A DNA stretch of 64,000 bases from Pectinophora gossypiella (GCF_024362695.1 NC_065425.1:9677001-9741000), one strand, 5' to 3'; counted from the first letter of the stretch, positions 30,233 through 38,784 are shown. Numbers and translations are program-made. Notes: generated from the sequence alone by a model not told the origin.

Positions 30233-30907
30233 CTAACATTTTTTCCTGAGATGTAAATACAACTGTATTTCCTCACCGCGTAAATTAACTAAATTGTTTT
30301 TTGCGTCGAGCAGTCTTATATTTATTTGGCTAACTGAGTTTTGATTAACAGGAAAATAAATTAAGTTTTTAGGTATTTCTATAATGCGATAGCCTGGTGG
30401 TACATTAGGCACGAATTCATAAATTATATGACTGGGTACTCCATTAACGAAGGAGCCACTAACAATATCACACTCTATTCGCACAATAGTTGTAGCTATA
30501 ATATTAACTGGAAAGTGCGACTCATGTAAGGTTTCTGATTTTAATATTTCTTTACTAAAACCAAATAGGTCACCAAACGAATTGTCCTTTTCAAAGTGTA
30601 TGTCTTTTGAACTATAAAGTTTAGTTTTCAATGTGTTATTATTAGATGATAATCTTAATACACAATCTTTAACGTTTTTTTTTAAATAATCAAATATATC
30701 TTGGAGTTCATACGAACCCTCCGGTAGTTGAAGAATTCCATTTTCTCCGTAAAAGAACATATTATTTTCTGAATCGATGTTAGGTATTGAATTAAATGTC
30801 GAAAAATATAACAATGCACACTCATATTCTCCCTTCAAATCCAGAGCTGGTGAATAATATGTCGTCAACGTAGATTCGCATCCAGTTATAGACAGAGTGA
30901 AAGCCAT
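30233..30907 (-). CDS. Polinton minor capsid protein, penton-like (single jelly-roll type)
   Basis: 224 residues from ATG at 30905-30907. A beta-rich N-terminus (FTLSITGCESTLTTYYSPAL, then YECALLYFSTFNSIPNI) is followed by the helical segment ELQDIFDYLKKNV and the conserved C-terminal block IIYEFVPNVPPGYRIIEIP ... LIYFPVNQNSVSQINIRLLD that I associate with Polinton penton-type proteins. It would form the fivefold vertices of the particle. The 136-base gap to the capsid gene holds no gene. Confidence 0.85.
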   Translation of the reverse strand: MAFTLSITGCESTLTTYYSPALDLKGEYECALLYFSTFNSIPNIDSENNMFFYGENGILQLPEGSYELQDIFDYLKKNVKDCVLRLSSNNNTLKTKLYSSKDIHFEKDNSFGDLFGFSKEILKSETLHESHFPVNIIATTIVRIECDIVSGSFVNGVPSHIIYEFVPNVPPGYRIIEIPKNLIYFPVNQNSVSQINIRLLDAKNNLVNLRGEEIQLYLHLRKKC

Positions 30908-30938
30908 TGTTGAAATGAATACTAATACGTGTTGTGTA

Positions 30939-31253
30939 TCATTTTATTTTATACTCTTTCCAAAAGTTTTTTAAAAATTTAATACATAAGTGACCACAAT
31001 TGGTGGTACCGAATGTTTGAAATTGACAGTAATTATAATTAATCAAAGTGTCCTTCAAGTAGTGAATTAGCTCTAGAGGAGGTTTCAGGTTACCGAAACT
31101 ATCAAAATATTGGCAGTAATTATTTACTTTAGCGTAAGCTACCCAATGAGTACCAGAATTTTTAGAACTATCTAGGTTCAAAACAGCGCATTCAATTTTT
31201 CTGGGCTTTCTTGGCAGACTATCTCTCATAAAAACACCACGAAAATAAGGCAA
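30939..31253 (-). CDS. PRO: Adenovirus-type cysteine protease (Ulp1/adenain-like), start codon not evident
   Basis: Catalytic signatures are present: His in GTHWVAYAK, Asp in YFDSFGNL, Cys in TTNCGHLCIKFLK. The fold would mature capsid precursors. The first ATG in frame is within FMRD, after a conserved PYFRGVF block, which is too late. The same frame is open upstream to 31403 (about 50 more codons, including ALTNIDILEHTQ, typical of the family's beginning) but has no ATG before a TAA at 31404-31406. The upstream part overlaps the end of the minor-capsid gene (31313-32041) in another frame. Either a non-ATG start, frameshift or splice joins it to the preceding gene, or the start was lost. Coordinates here cover only the core. 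Confidence 0.85.
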   Translation of the reverse strand: MPYFRGVFMRDSLPRKPRKIECAVLNLDSSKNSGTHWVAYAKVNNYCQYFDSFGNLKPPLELIHYLKDTLINYNYCQFQTFGTTNCGHLCIKFLKNFWKEYKIK

Positions 31254-31312
31254 GTTTTGAGTATGTTCTAATATGTCGATATTGGTTAGAGCTCGTGTGG
31301 GTAGCCGCTTTT

Positions 31313-32041
31313 TCAGTTTTTTGGATGGGTTAGATATAATCCACTCCCTTTCTTGTAGGGTTTTACATAAAGCCCTTTTCCAATAGCAATAGATTCCATC
31401 ATCTTATTGTGTCGTTCAGATTCTTTAAGATTTTGTTGTGCTGATTTGTAATCGTTTACTGCTTTAGCAATACCAGCCGCACCACCAGCTAGAGTGCCAA
31501 GTGCTGATAATCCAGCAAATATAGGTATCAATGGTAATATTCCACCAGTCTTTTTTGGAATGGGAATTAAGCGCGGTAAATGTACTCCTTTTTTCTTGTT
31601 GAAGATCTTTTTTGCTGCTAGGTAAGCAATCTTTATTGCCGTTTTGTTGTCCTTGCATTTTATTTTTTTCAAATGTGTACGTATTTTACTAACGCCATTC
31701 TTAAATGCATTAATACCAGCACCGGCTTTTAATTTGGCCTTCATAGCATTCTTTACTAACCATGAAGCCATTTTCTCACCCTTTCCTGCATCCTTCGATC
31801 TCAATCTTTGACGCGCAATTTTCATTAGTTCAAAATCTGCTTTATGTCTAATATCTAAATTCTTGTTAGTGTAAGCTATGTCGTGATGCATGCAACCTTC
31901 ATCTAACTTATTTATTCCTCTATCGCCTCTCAATAATCTTTTCTTTAGTTTTGTTCCTGGGCCGCAGAATTGATAACCTGGTAAATGTAACTCGACTGGC
32001 AAATTACTTATTATGTTATTTAGAAGACCACTTCCTTTCAT
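31313..32041 (-). CDS. Polinton minor capsid protein with phospholipase A2-like domain
   Basis: 242 residues. Residues about 18-55 resemble the parvovirus VP1-type phospholipase A2: a calcium-loop-like YQFCGPGT, then LDEGCMHHDIAY with the catalytic His-Asp pair. The middle is strongly basic (SKIRTHLKKIKCKDNK), and a hydrophobic Gly/Ala-rich segment (GILPLIPIFAGLSALGTLAG GAAG, about 168-190) recalls the membrane-active pVI/pX-like minor proteins. It ends GSGLYLTHPKN and starts MKGSGLL. Such proteins help particles breach membranes. Located between integrase and protease, its 3' end overlaps the open frame of the protease. Confidence 0.8.
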   Translation of the reverse strand: MKGSGLLNNIISNLPVELHLPGYQFCGPGTKLKKRLLRGDRGINKLDEGCMHHDIAYTNKNLDIRHKADFELMKIARQRLRSKDAGKGEKMASWLVKNAMKAKLKAGAGINAFKNGVSKIRTHLKKIKCKDNKTAIKIAYLAAKKIFNKKKGVHLPRLIPIPKKTGGILPLIPIFAGLSALGTLAGGAAGIAKAVNDYKSAQQNLKESERHNKMMESIAIGKGLYVKPYKKGSGLYLTHPKN

Positions 32042-32091
32042 TGATAGAAATTTAATGAGACAATATAACGGTTACCTTTCTTTTATACATC

Positions 32092-33021
32092 CTATTTCAA
32101 ATCATTTATGCTAATCCAGCTATTCTCATTTTTATTTAATCCCAACCATTTTACAAAAAGTTTATTACCTTTTCTTTTAATAACCTTTTCAATCAAGTAC
32201 ACATCTGGAAATTTTGTTTTTTGTAGTTCATATTCGTAAAATGAACCAAGAATATTTTCTTTATTTTTGTCTTGTAAATGATAGGTTATGGGATTAGTGT
32301 TGTTAACTTTCACTATATTAAATATTTCTGTAGACCAGTTCGGTGTGTACCCTTTATAAAAGTCACTTTTGTGCTTGCTAATGCGTACTTGGTCACCAAT
32401 TTGGTATTTTGCTTTTGTTTTTTTTCTTTTAACTTGTGAACTGAGGATGTTTTCTTTTATAATGTGTTCATTTTCCTTATTTACATCTATCGGTTTAAAT
32501 TTAGTAGTACGATGCACACTATTGTTATACGATGTAACAGCTAAATTTAAAATTTTCGGCACCCATTTATATTTGCCTTCTAAGCTAAAATATTTATACA
32601 GTTTACTTTTTAACGTTCTGATCAATCGCTCCACTATTGAGGCCTTTTTTGTAGAAAATGTTGAATAATGTTTAATACCATACTGCTTCATCAAATTTTG
32701 GAAAGAAGCGTTAAAAAACTCCTTTCCTTGATCTGTTTGTAAAAAAGAAGGAGTGCGTGCAGAACTATCTAAAATATTTAGCATAGCTTGCACAATCATA
32801 TTTTTTGCTTTTGATTTTATTGGTATAGCCCAAGAAAACTTAGAAAAAGTATCAATTACAACCAGTATGTACTTAAAACCACTATTATAATGAGAAAATT
32901 TTTGCATGTCAATAAGGTCTGCTTGCCATAAATCATCGATTCCTTTAATAACTGTTGGTCGACGAGGAAAATTCCGTCTCGCAGGTTTATGTAGTTCTTC
33001 CACGATACTCTGTTTACTCAT
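32092..33021 (-). CDS. INT: Polinton integrase (retroviral-type DDE) with C-terminal chromodomain
   Basis: 309 residues. Catalytic core D in WQADLIDM (near 34), D in LQTDQGKEF (near 98) and E in ASIVERLIRTLK (near 134), with the usual rve-family spacing. Residues about 255-309 (YLIEKVIKRKGNKLFVKWLG then NSWISINDL) form a chromodomain, which could target insertion to modified chromatin. The N-terminal zinc-binding region is not evident, so this is a core-plus-chromodomain form. Its ATG overlaps the upstream gene's stop in ATGA. It would catalyse integration giving the 6-bp duplication seen. Confidence 0.94.
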   Translation of the reverse strand: MSKQSIVEELHKPARRNFPRRPTVIKGIDDLWQADLIDMQKFSHYNSGFKYILVVIDTFSKFSWAIPIKSKAKNMIVQAMLNILDSSARTPSFLQTDQGKEFFNASFQNLMKQYGIKHYSTFSTKKASIVERLIRTLKSKLYKYFSLEGKYKWVPKILNLAVTSYNNSVHRTTKFKPIDVNKENEHIIKENILSSQVKRKKTKAKYQIGDQVRISKHKSDFYKGYTPNWSTEIFNIVKVNNTNPITYHLQDKNKENILGSFYEYELQKTKFPDVYLIEKVIKRKGNKLFVKWLGLNKNENSWISINDLK

Positions 33022-33389
33022 GCTGCTTTTTTAGAGGTATTTTTGTTTGATATAGTTGCAATTATTTTATCGATTTCAGGCTTATTATAATAGCTAGCTG
33101 ACAAAGCTACATATAATTGTTCTTTAAACTGTTTTAAATAAGAGTCTATTTCACTTTTAACTTTCTGTTCAAATTCTTTGGTAGAATATATTTGTTTCAG
33201 TTTCGTTTCAATGTATTGTTTATTAACTGCTTCATCATTAAATGACGGAGAAGGTAGTCCTCGTAAGCGTGTGAGCTTTAAATCAAAGTCTCCTGTATCT
33301 GATTTCACTAAAGTATCATTTAATGCTTCGAAATAATCTGATAGACGTAAACGTTTATGTACGTGATGACCAAATTTATCTATGTTCAT
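33018..33389 (-). CDS. Small conserved Polinton protein, tail-fibre/coiled-coil-like
   Basis: 123 residues from ATG at 33387-33389 (MNIDKFGHHVHKRLRLSDYF). The FGHHVHKRLRLS start and the PSPSFNDEAVNKQYIETKL segment recur in insect Polinton proteins. DEAVNKQYI resembles the D-D-A-V-N-K-x-Y-V repeat of phage tail fibres, followed by a likely coiled coil to residue 95. It may be a trimeric attachment or scaffold protein, but that is inference. Its stop overlaps the integrase start. Confidence 0.72.
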   Translation of the reverse strand: MNIDKFGHHVHKRLRLSDYFEALNDTLVKSDTGDFDLKLTRLRGLPSPSFNDEAVNKQYIETKLKQIYSTKEFEQKVKSEIDSYLKQFKEQLYVALSASYYNKPEIDKIIATISNKNTSKKAA

Positions 33390-33452
33390 TTTTTGTGTTA
33401 ACAAATGCACAAATAGAAGTCAACTGTACAAATTTTGTCATTATATCTTATT

Positions 33453-34394
33453 TTATTTAATAATATTAGCTTGACGCAATTCTTCTATAATTGAAATAAT
33501 TTCATTATCCAACCCAGTGTTGCCAGCGTCACGGGATGCAACAAGCAATTTTAACCTTTCTACCAATTCGTTAGGATCATCCCAATAAACGAAATCTGTA
33601 TTTTGATTTACTTTCTTTAACAGGGGAAGACCTCTTCCTTGTGTAAGATTTTCGGTACTTGAAAAATCTCTTTCTTTTGAATGTCTGAACAGCGGTTTTA
33701 TAATACGTAAATACTTTAAACCCTTATTGCTCTTTATTGGTTTCTTTTGATCATAGTCTCTACGATGCGCGTTGGTTTCAAGCAACGCAACCTTATACGC
33801 TTGTTTATCCTGTTCTGTAACTAATGACAGATTAGGTGTCTTTTTTGTTAATAATTCCATAAAACCTGGAGTTTTTTCGAAATTAAGATTACCAATATGT
33901 AGACCATCTTCTTCATCTGACACTCGTGTAATACCCATCATAAGCTTTCCACGATCATATCTTAATCCAAAAGGAACATCTTGTATAACATCAGATGATA
34001 AAGACCACGATGATACATTTTTAAGTGGACTTGAATCCGACTCCAATGTTTTGAATGATTCATTACTAAAATTATTACTGCCGTATGAGTCGTTGACTGG
34101 AGTACTTAGGAGTGGGGGCTTAGGAGTAGCTTCTTTTAAATCATCTTCGCTCGAACAATCGTAACTACTATCGCTTTCGACTGATTCTTCTTTTTCAGTT
34201 TTAAAACTATTTTCAAAATCGTTTATATGGTCTTTCGCAGGCTTAGCTGCGATTTCCTTCAATGGTTTGGATATTGGTTCGAAAATAGTTTCTAAAATTT
34301 GTTCATTATTATTTTTAATATTCCTCATCATCTTCACTTTTTTCTTCACTGCAGATGCAGATTTTATGATTCGTTGTTTAAGGTCTTTTTCCAT
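33453..34394 (-). CDS. Conserved Polinton protein of unknown function (PX-like)
   Basis: 313 residues from ATG at 34392-34394; the frame is open for 17 more codons upstream without an ATG. Basic N-terminus (KKKVKMMRNIK), acidic/Ser-rich middle (SVESDSSYDCSSEDDLKE), then two blocks I associate with insect Polintons: GLRYDRGKLMMG ... and the C-terminal YWDDPNELVERLKLLVASRD ... EIISIIEELR. Probably a structural or assembly protein. The name PX has been used for conserved Polinton proteins of unknown role; I cannot prove which one this is. Confidence 0.72.
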   Translation of the reverse strand: MEKDLKQRIIKSASAVKKKVKMMRNIKNNNEQILETIFEPISKPLKEIAAKPAKDHINDFENSFKTEKEESVESDSSYDCSSEDDLKEATPKPPLLSTPVNDSYGSNNFSNESFKTLESDSSPLKNVSSWSLSSDVIQDVPFGLRYDRGKLMMGITRVSDEEDGLHIGNLNFEKTPGFMELLTKKTPNLSLVTEQDKQAYKVALLETNAHRRDYDQKKPIKSNKGLKYLRIIKPLFRHSKERDFSSTENLTQGRGLPLLKKVNQNTDFVYWDDPNELVERLKLLVASRDAGNTGLDNEIISIIEELRQANIIK

Positions 34395-34466
34395 TTGGGA
34401 TTGACTTCGGTGCTGTTTAGTATGCAAATGAAAGCCAAAATCCAATGATGTATTTAATATACCAAT

Positions 34467-35156
34467 TCAATCGAGGACAATAAATGTATCAAATTTCATC
34501 CTATAACACCCATCATTCTTTTCACAGTCTTTATTAATCACAACATAACTGTATTGCTTTTTCCATACGTTAGAACACATTTCACGAAATTGTAACCAGG
34601 ACATATCACATCCGACGTGTTCATCATAAACATGTCTTAAATTTATGTCATCTTGTTTAAACAGCACAATCAGATTCGTATTGTCTCTAATTAGTTGCTT
34701 TGGGATTTTAGTATATGTTTGATTTAAGTAAAAGCAATCTATATTTTTATGTCTACCCATAGAAAAGTAATCTCGAATGTTGTTTTGATTTTCGCAGGCT
34801 ACGTCATCAAATATGATTATGGAATTGGGCTTAGCATGGTGAGGACTCAAAATTTCTTCACTTTCAGCATAGTTTTCAAGTGTTACATTTGGTACCAATT
34901 GTAATACCTTTTTTAAGAAGGTATATTTTGGTTGATAAAGAGATTTTGAATAAATATATAAGTTATCAAAACGCACACCGTCTTCATGTAATAAAAGACC
35001 TATCACTAAATTTGTTTTTCCACAATTTGACGGACCGCAAACTATGCATCGAATTGAATTTGGTAATAGTTTACCGTGACGGTGAACTTTAGTCCCATTC
35101 GTAAGAGGACAAACATTATTTAGGTTCAACGAATGTTTCTGTTTAATAAATTTCAT
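34467..35156 (-). CDS. ATP: Polinton packaging ATPase (FtsK/HerA-like, A32 type)
   Basis: 229 residues from ATG at 35154-35156. Walker A CGPSNCGKTNL (about 38-48), Walker B SIIIFDDVAC (about 113-122), then a sensor-type LNQTYTKIPKQLIRDN and the C-terminal DINLRHVYDEHVGCDMSW. This is the ATPase that translocates DNA into preformed capsids in Polintons and related viruses. It is the outermost leftward gene, about 400 bases from the right terminal repeat, so its promoter lies at 35160-35330. Confidence 0.94.
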   Translation of the reverse strand: MKFIKQKHSLNLNNVCPLTNGTKVHRHGKLLPNSIRCIVCGPSNCGKTNLVIGLLLHEDGVRFDNLYIYSKSLYQPKYTFLKKVLQLVPNVTLENYAESEEILSPHHAKPNSIIIFDDVACENQNNIRDYFSMGRHKNIDCFYLNQTYTKIPKQLIRDNTNLIVLFKQDDINLRHVYDEHVGCDMSWLQFREMCSNVWKKQYSYVVINKDCEKNDGCYRMKFDTFIVLD

Positions 35157-35561
35157 CACACATGTGTACTCCGGAGCCGTCTGTCATGTAATAAAGTCTG
35201 TAGTAAAATGAATTCTTCGAGGGCTGCTGACCTACGTATAAAGGTTAAAAATGATTCCAGAACGAAACATCAAAATAAAAAATTCAAAATAAACACAGGT
35301 GTGTAGATTTTCAATTGCTAGACTGTCGAATCAGATTGCCCGTTAAAAATTGTAAATGATCGCCATCAGTCTAGATACGGAACAGTCGGAATAGCCTCGA
35401 CATATCTATTTACCTCAACGCTCTAGCAAGGCTGGAGCAATCGGCTCAGGTTATGTCAAAGTATAGTAAGTAGATCTGGAAGGTATGTGCGATCGAATCA
35501 TTGACTGGAATTATAAATATATTGGTTTTCTGTATGAAGTGATATAGATATGTATCAAAAT

Positions 35562-35674
35562 AATTATTGGGAATTTTAAATCGCTTGGAGCTCTGTTGAT
35601 CGAACGGCGCGCGGGGCGGCGCCGTGAGGTCAATGGGGCGAAAAGTGATTTAGAATTCCCAATAATAACCTACT
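35562..35674 (-). repeat. Polinton right terminal inverted repeat, outer segment
   Basis: Reverse complement of 19233-19345 with few differences. 35563-35666 is internally palindromic, like the left end. Weaker similarity to the left end runs inward to about 35340, containing one copy of the subterminal unit. Confidence 0.93.
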
Positions 35675-35830
35675 GGATTACAGGCCCGATACCGACCCCG
35701 CCGGCGTGGTCGACGATTTCCCTCATTCAGCGCTTACCGCTATCGACCCAATAAGGTCGATTAAATCCTCTCAAACGACGCCCTGAGCAGAGATTCACGC
35801 CAATCCAGGCACCCTCCAGCCTGTTTTAAA
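35675..35830 (+). repeat. SINE family S5 / CACGTCA-tail body, continuation after the Polinton
   Basis: Starts with the second GGATTA, then CAGGCCCGATACCGACCCCG and CGTCTGAG-type body, as in 37919-38100. A half copy of MITE A follows at 35828-35932 (AAGTAAGTGCGCACTTT, GATGAATTGCTTCTATGTG). Confidence 0.8.
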
Positions 35831-35999
35831 AGCTTTGCTTTTAAAAGTAAGTGCGCACTTTCAATAAACGTCAAATAGCTATGTTGCTTTTTGAGATGAA
35901 TTGCTTCTATGTGTCCTTTTTAACCCTACAACGAATAGAAAAATGTAGAGCCATAGTTGCAGAAAATATTAACATTTTTATGAAGTGAGAAGTGTGTCA

Positions 36000-36330
36000 G
36001 GATTGAAGCAAATGGAATTCCATAGTTTCCGCTTACCCCGGTGGAAAATGGGCATGAGTTTATGCACAGGTATATTATTTATTATTTTATTATTAAGTAC
36101 TATTTTCTTTTTTTTTTCTTGTTTTTATTTTTGTTCGTGTCATTATATGTTTAAATATTGCACCAGTCCGTGCTCCAATGCATTAACTTCTTTCACCCTA
36201 AGATTGCCTGGCAGAAATTGCTATTTAGCAATAAGGCCGCCTCTTGTACTTATGTTTTAATTCGTATGTTTATGTCCTTTGTATATGTCGTTGCACATGC
36301 ATAAACTCATGCCCATTTTCCACCGGGTTT
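36000..36330. repeat. Imperfect inverted repeat with conserved ends
   Basis: CGGTGGAAAATGGGCATGAG at about 36040 and CTCATGCCCATTTTCCACCG at 36306 are exact reverse complements flanking about 250 bases. The word is part of a repeat tail also seen at 10425, 55835 and 59395. Probably two opposed copies rather than one transposon. Confidence 0.6.
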
Positions 36331-36594
36331 TATGAAATCAGAACTCTTCCACTCTGAAGTGTCATTTATTATCTGTTTTACTTTGTCAAGTGGAAAACGC
36401 TCTTACAGTGTATACTGAAGTGTACTCTAGTGGAGTGTTTAGTGATGGTAGGAAGAAAACCAAGGTCTTTTGATACTCAGTACTTTCCACTCTTGTGTCT
36501 TCCCGGGCTTGTTGAAGTCAAAAGCATCATTATTCAGTCCGTAACATGGTCACAATTTAAACAAGTATAAGTTTTTTTTTTGCTGCAGTTATAG

Positions 36595-36770
36595 AATAAG
36601 GAATAATACTTCGTATAGAACGGCAACTCTCCGCTCCCCACCAGCGTCCGAGCTAGGTTTACCTCCCCCCCGATTAAAGTTTAGACTTGAATCGTAAGGC
36701 GTCAGATGTCACACACACAGTTGCGCGTGTACGATAACGTCAATGTGTAGTGTCTGTGTAAAACGAGGTT
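36595..36770. repeat. Unclassified GC-rich dispersed repeat, third copy
   Basis: Shares GAATAATACTTCGTATAGAA with 4060 and CACACACACAGTTGCGCG with 9640. Here it is not interrupted by the RTE end. Confidence 0.45.
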
Positions 36771-36949
36771 GTTTGTATGAAGTGTCCGAGATGTGCTGCA
36801 GTATAGCTATCTAACCTAGTAAGAAAACCCTCGACACAGAGCCTAAATTAAGTACATACATAATAATATATTATATAAAGATCACTTAATAATAACCTTT
36901 TCGACAAAGTTTCTGTTTGACTGGGGGTTTTAAAACACAATTTGACAGA

Positions 36950-37190
36950 GGATTTATAAGAAATAAGAACATTTATTCAACGTACTTACGTTATTATCAT
37001 GGATAAACTTGTTGAAAACCCCCTCCGGTTGATTGAGGTGAGGCCTGTGCCCAGCAGTGGGACGTATATAGGCAGTTAAAAAAAAAAACTTGTTGAAGGT
37101 CAATGTTAAGTATTTCTTCTTTTATTAATGAATCTAACGTCATTTCGCAAGGTGGCTTGACTAGAAGAAATGACAAGAAAATGACGGGCT
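36950..37190 (-). repeat. LINE 3' UTR remnant interrupted by a micro-SINE fragment
   Basis: The reverse complement matches 45960-46085, the 3' UTR of the LINE end at 45.7 kb (CATTTCGCAAGGTG, TCATGGATAAACTTGTTGAA). The match is broken at 37017-37085 by an inserted S2 tail. Confidence 0.75.
37005..37097 (+). repeat. S2 SINE micro-fragment with perfect 12-bp target duplication
   Basis: AAACTTGTTGAA stands at 37005-37016 and 37086-37097. Between them is only the last part of S2 (CCCCTCCGGTTGATTGAGG ... GTGGGACGTATATAGGCAG) plus eight or more A's. The uninterrupted host sequence is visible at 46 kb. This is a genuine retroposition of about 60 nt. Confidence 0.88.
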
Positions 37191-37702
37191 AACCATCTGG
37201 CACTATACTGTTCATATCCATCTTCGGACTTCGTATAGTGCGTGAAAACGCCCCATGATACCGACCCCGCCGACGTGGTCGACGCCTGAAAACGCCTTTT
37301 AAAAATAACTAGCAAAGTAATAGTAAAAACGTTTACGCTAATGATGCATTAAAAATACCAGGCACTTGCTCATGTTCAAAAGTATCTAAGTATAAAGTTT
37401 GGCTCTATAATTCCTGGAACAATATCGAAGATGCATATGAAATTAAAAGGTTAAACGAAGAAAAAACAGCGCCATCTATCGTGGTTTTGGGGAACGCCGA
37501 TTAAAAAGTCTTAGTGTTTCCTGAGAGGGAAATAGTTTGTAACCATAACAAAAAGCTAAATTGCAATCTGTAATAAGGAAAACTTCAAGGAAACAAATTT
37601 TCCTTCCTAAATATCATATTTATTAACATGAGGAAGGAGAAGTAAGATCTAGAATGCCTTAGTGTTTCCTGAGAGGAAAATAGTAGATACGTGACTGTAT
37701 CA

Positions 37703-38205
37703 CAAATTGGGGTGCGCAGGGACTAATGAGGAAATGCTATTAGTCTTCTGATGACTTCCGAGACAGGGACGAACTGTGTCTTGTTTATGCATGAGTGTCA
37801 CAGCATTGGACTTACCAACCCGGTCCTCCGGGTTCGATTCCCAATGGGGACATTGTCGCACCAATTAGTACCAGGTGCAGACCTCATCCCTTGGGGCTAT
37901 TGATTCTGCTGCAATCTCGGGACTACAGACCCGATACCGACCCCGCCAGCGTGGTCGACGTTTTCCCTCTTCCAGCGCTTATAGCATTCGGTCTACCAGG
38001 GTCGATTGATTCTTTCAGTATATTCCTTTCCTTTAGTATATTCCTCTCAGACGACACCCCGTGCCGAGTTTCGCTCCCATCTGGGCACCCTCAGGCCTGT
38101 TGACTTAAATTTTGTACCGGATGAAAGCCCTCAGCGGTCCCCATTTGTCCGGCCAAGTAGTTAATGTCATTTGAGGCAAAACTAGAACAAATCACATGAA
38201 AAATA
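37703..38205 (+). repeat. SINE family S5, full length and uninterrupted
   Basis: Runs from AAATTGGGGTGCGCAGGG through a tRNA-like segment (box B GGGTTCGATTCCC near 37830) and GTACCAGGTGCAGACC into the body shared with the CACGTCA-tail retroposons (CCGATACCGACCCCGCC to CAAATCACATGAAAAATAAA). It gives the unoccupied version of the Polinton target site near 37918. Confidence 0.82.
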
Positions 38206-38209
38206 AAAC

Positions 38210-38780
38210 TTGCGCGATTATACACATTATTACACATTTATGTGTCCGTTTGTTTGTATTTTGTCCGGCTAAGTAAGTAGGCAATAAAATATGCGGCAAA
38301 ACTACAATAAGAAAAAAAAATGGCAATGTTTATGTCTGGTTTCAAACCCATTTAAACCTCATATATCAGCAACGTCTCCCCATACAACCACGTTGAATTG
38401 TTCATCAACAACAGCTTACTCCGCAAACGACAGTAAACAGCTATTAGTTATGCAGCGCACACGAACTACGCGCTTGCGCACAAGATCAAGGATAAGTAAT
38501 TGTTCTTTGAGGAGAGGATGACTAACATTAGAGGAAGTCTAAAGACTTATGTTTGCGGATAAAAGTAACAGAATGTTTATTTTCCTATCCATGGATAGTA
38601 AAGCATTTATAGTACCAGAGTAACATAAATCATAAGTTCACGACTACATCGCAATTGGAGTAGTCAGAGAGAAAAGTTTAAAAACTAAAACCGGGCTACG
38701 GCAAAAATACGCGCTAAGGCCAGGCGCGCACTACGAGTTTTTCGCCGCGCGGCAGAAAAGAGCAGCGGCATAATGTCGCA
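38210..38780. other. Spacer without identified gene
   Basis: Open frames are short and lack domains. A GC-rich patch (38700-38780, with GTTTTTCGCCGCGCGGCAG) borders MITE C. Nothing else recognised. Confidence 0.35.
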
Positions 38781-38784
38781 CTGG

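Larger units (their letters stand above)
19227..35680. mobile_element. Complete Polinton/Maverick element, 16,442 bp (19233-35674), with GGATTA target duplication
   Basis: The element runs from AGTAGGTTATTATTGGG at 19233 to the matching reverse complement ending ...CCTACT at 35674. GGATTA occurs at 19227-19232 and again at 35675-35680: a perfect 6-bp target duplication, the size reported for Polintons. The uninterrupted relative of the target SINE at 37.7-38.2 kb reads straight through the site. Inside are the hallmark genes: protein-primed DNA polymerase B, retroviral-type integrase, packaging ATPase, adenovirus-type cysteine protease, major and minor capsid proteins, and four or more accessory genes. 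Genes at the left are transcribed rightward and those at the right leftward, meeting near 28.2-28.4 kb. Virtually every frame is open, so the insertion is young, though polymerase and protease frames show anomalies. The gene set is that of an endogenous virus-like element (Polinton/adintovirus type). Confidence 0.97.
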
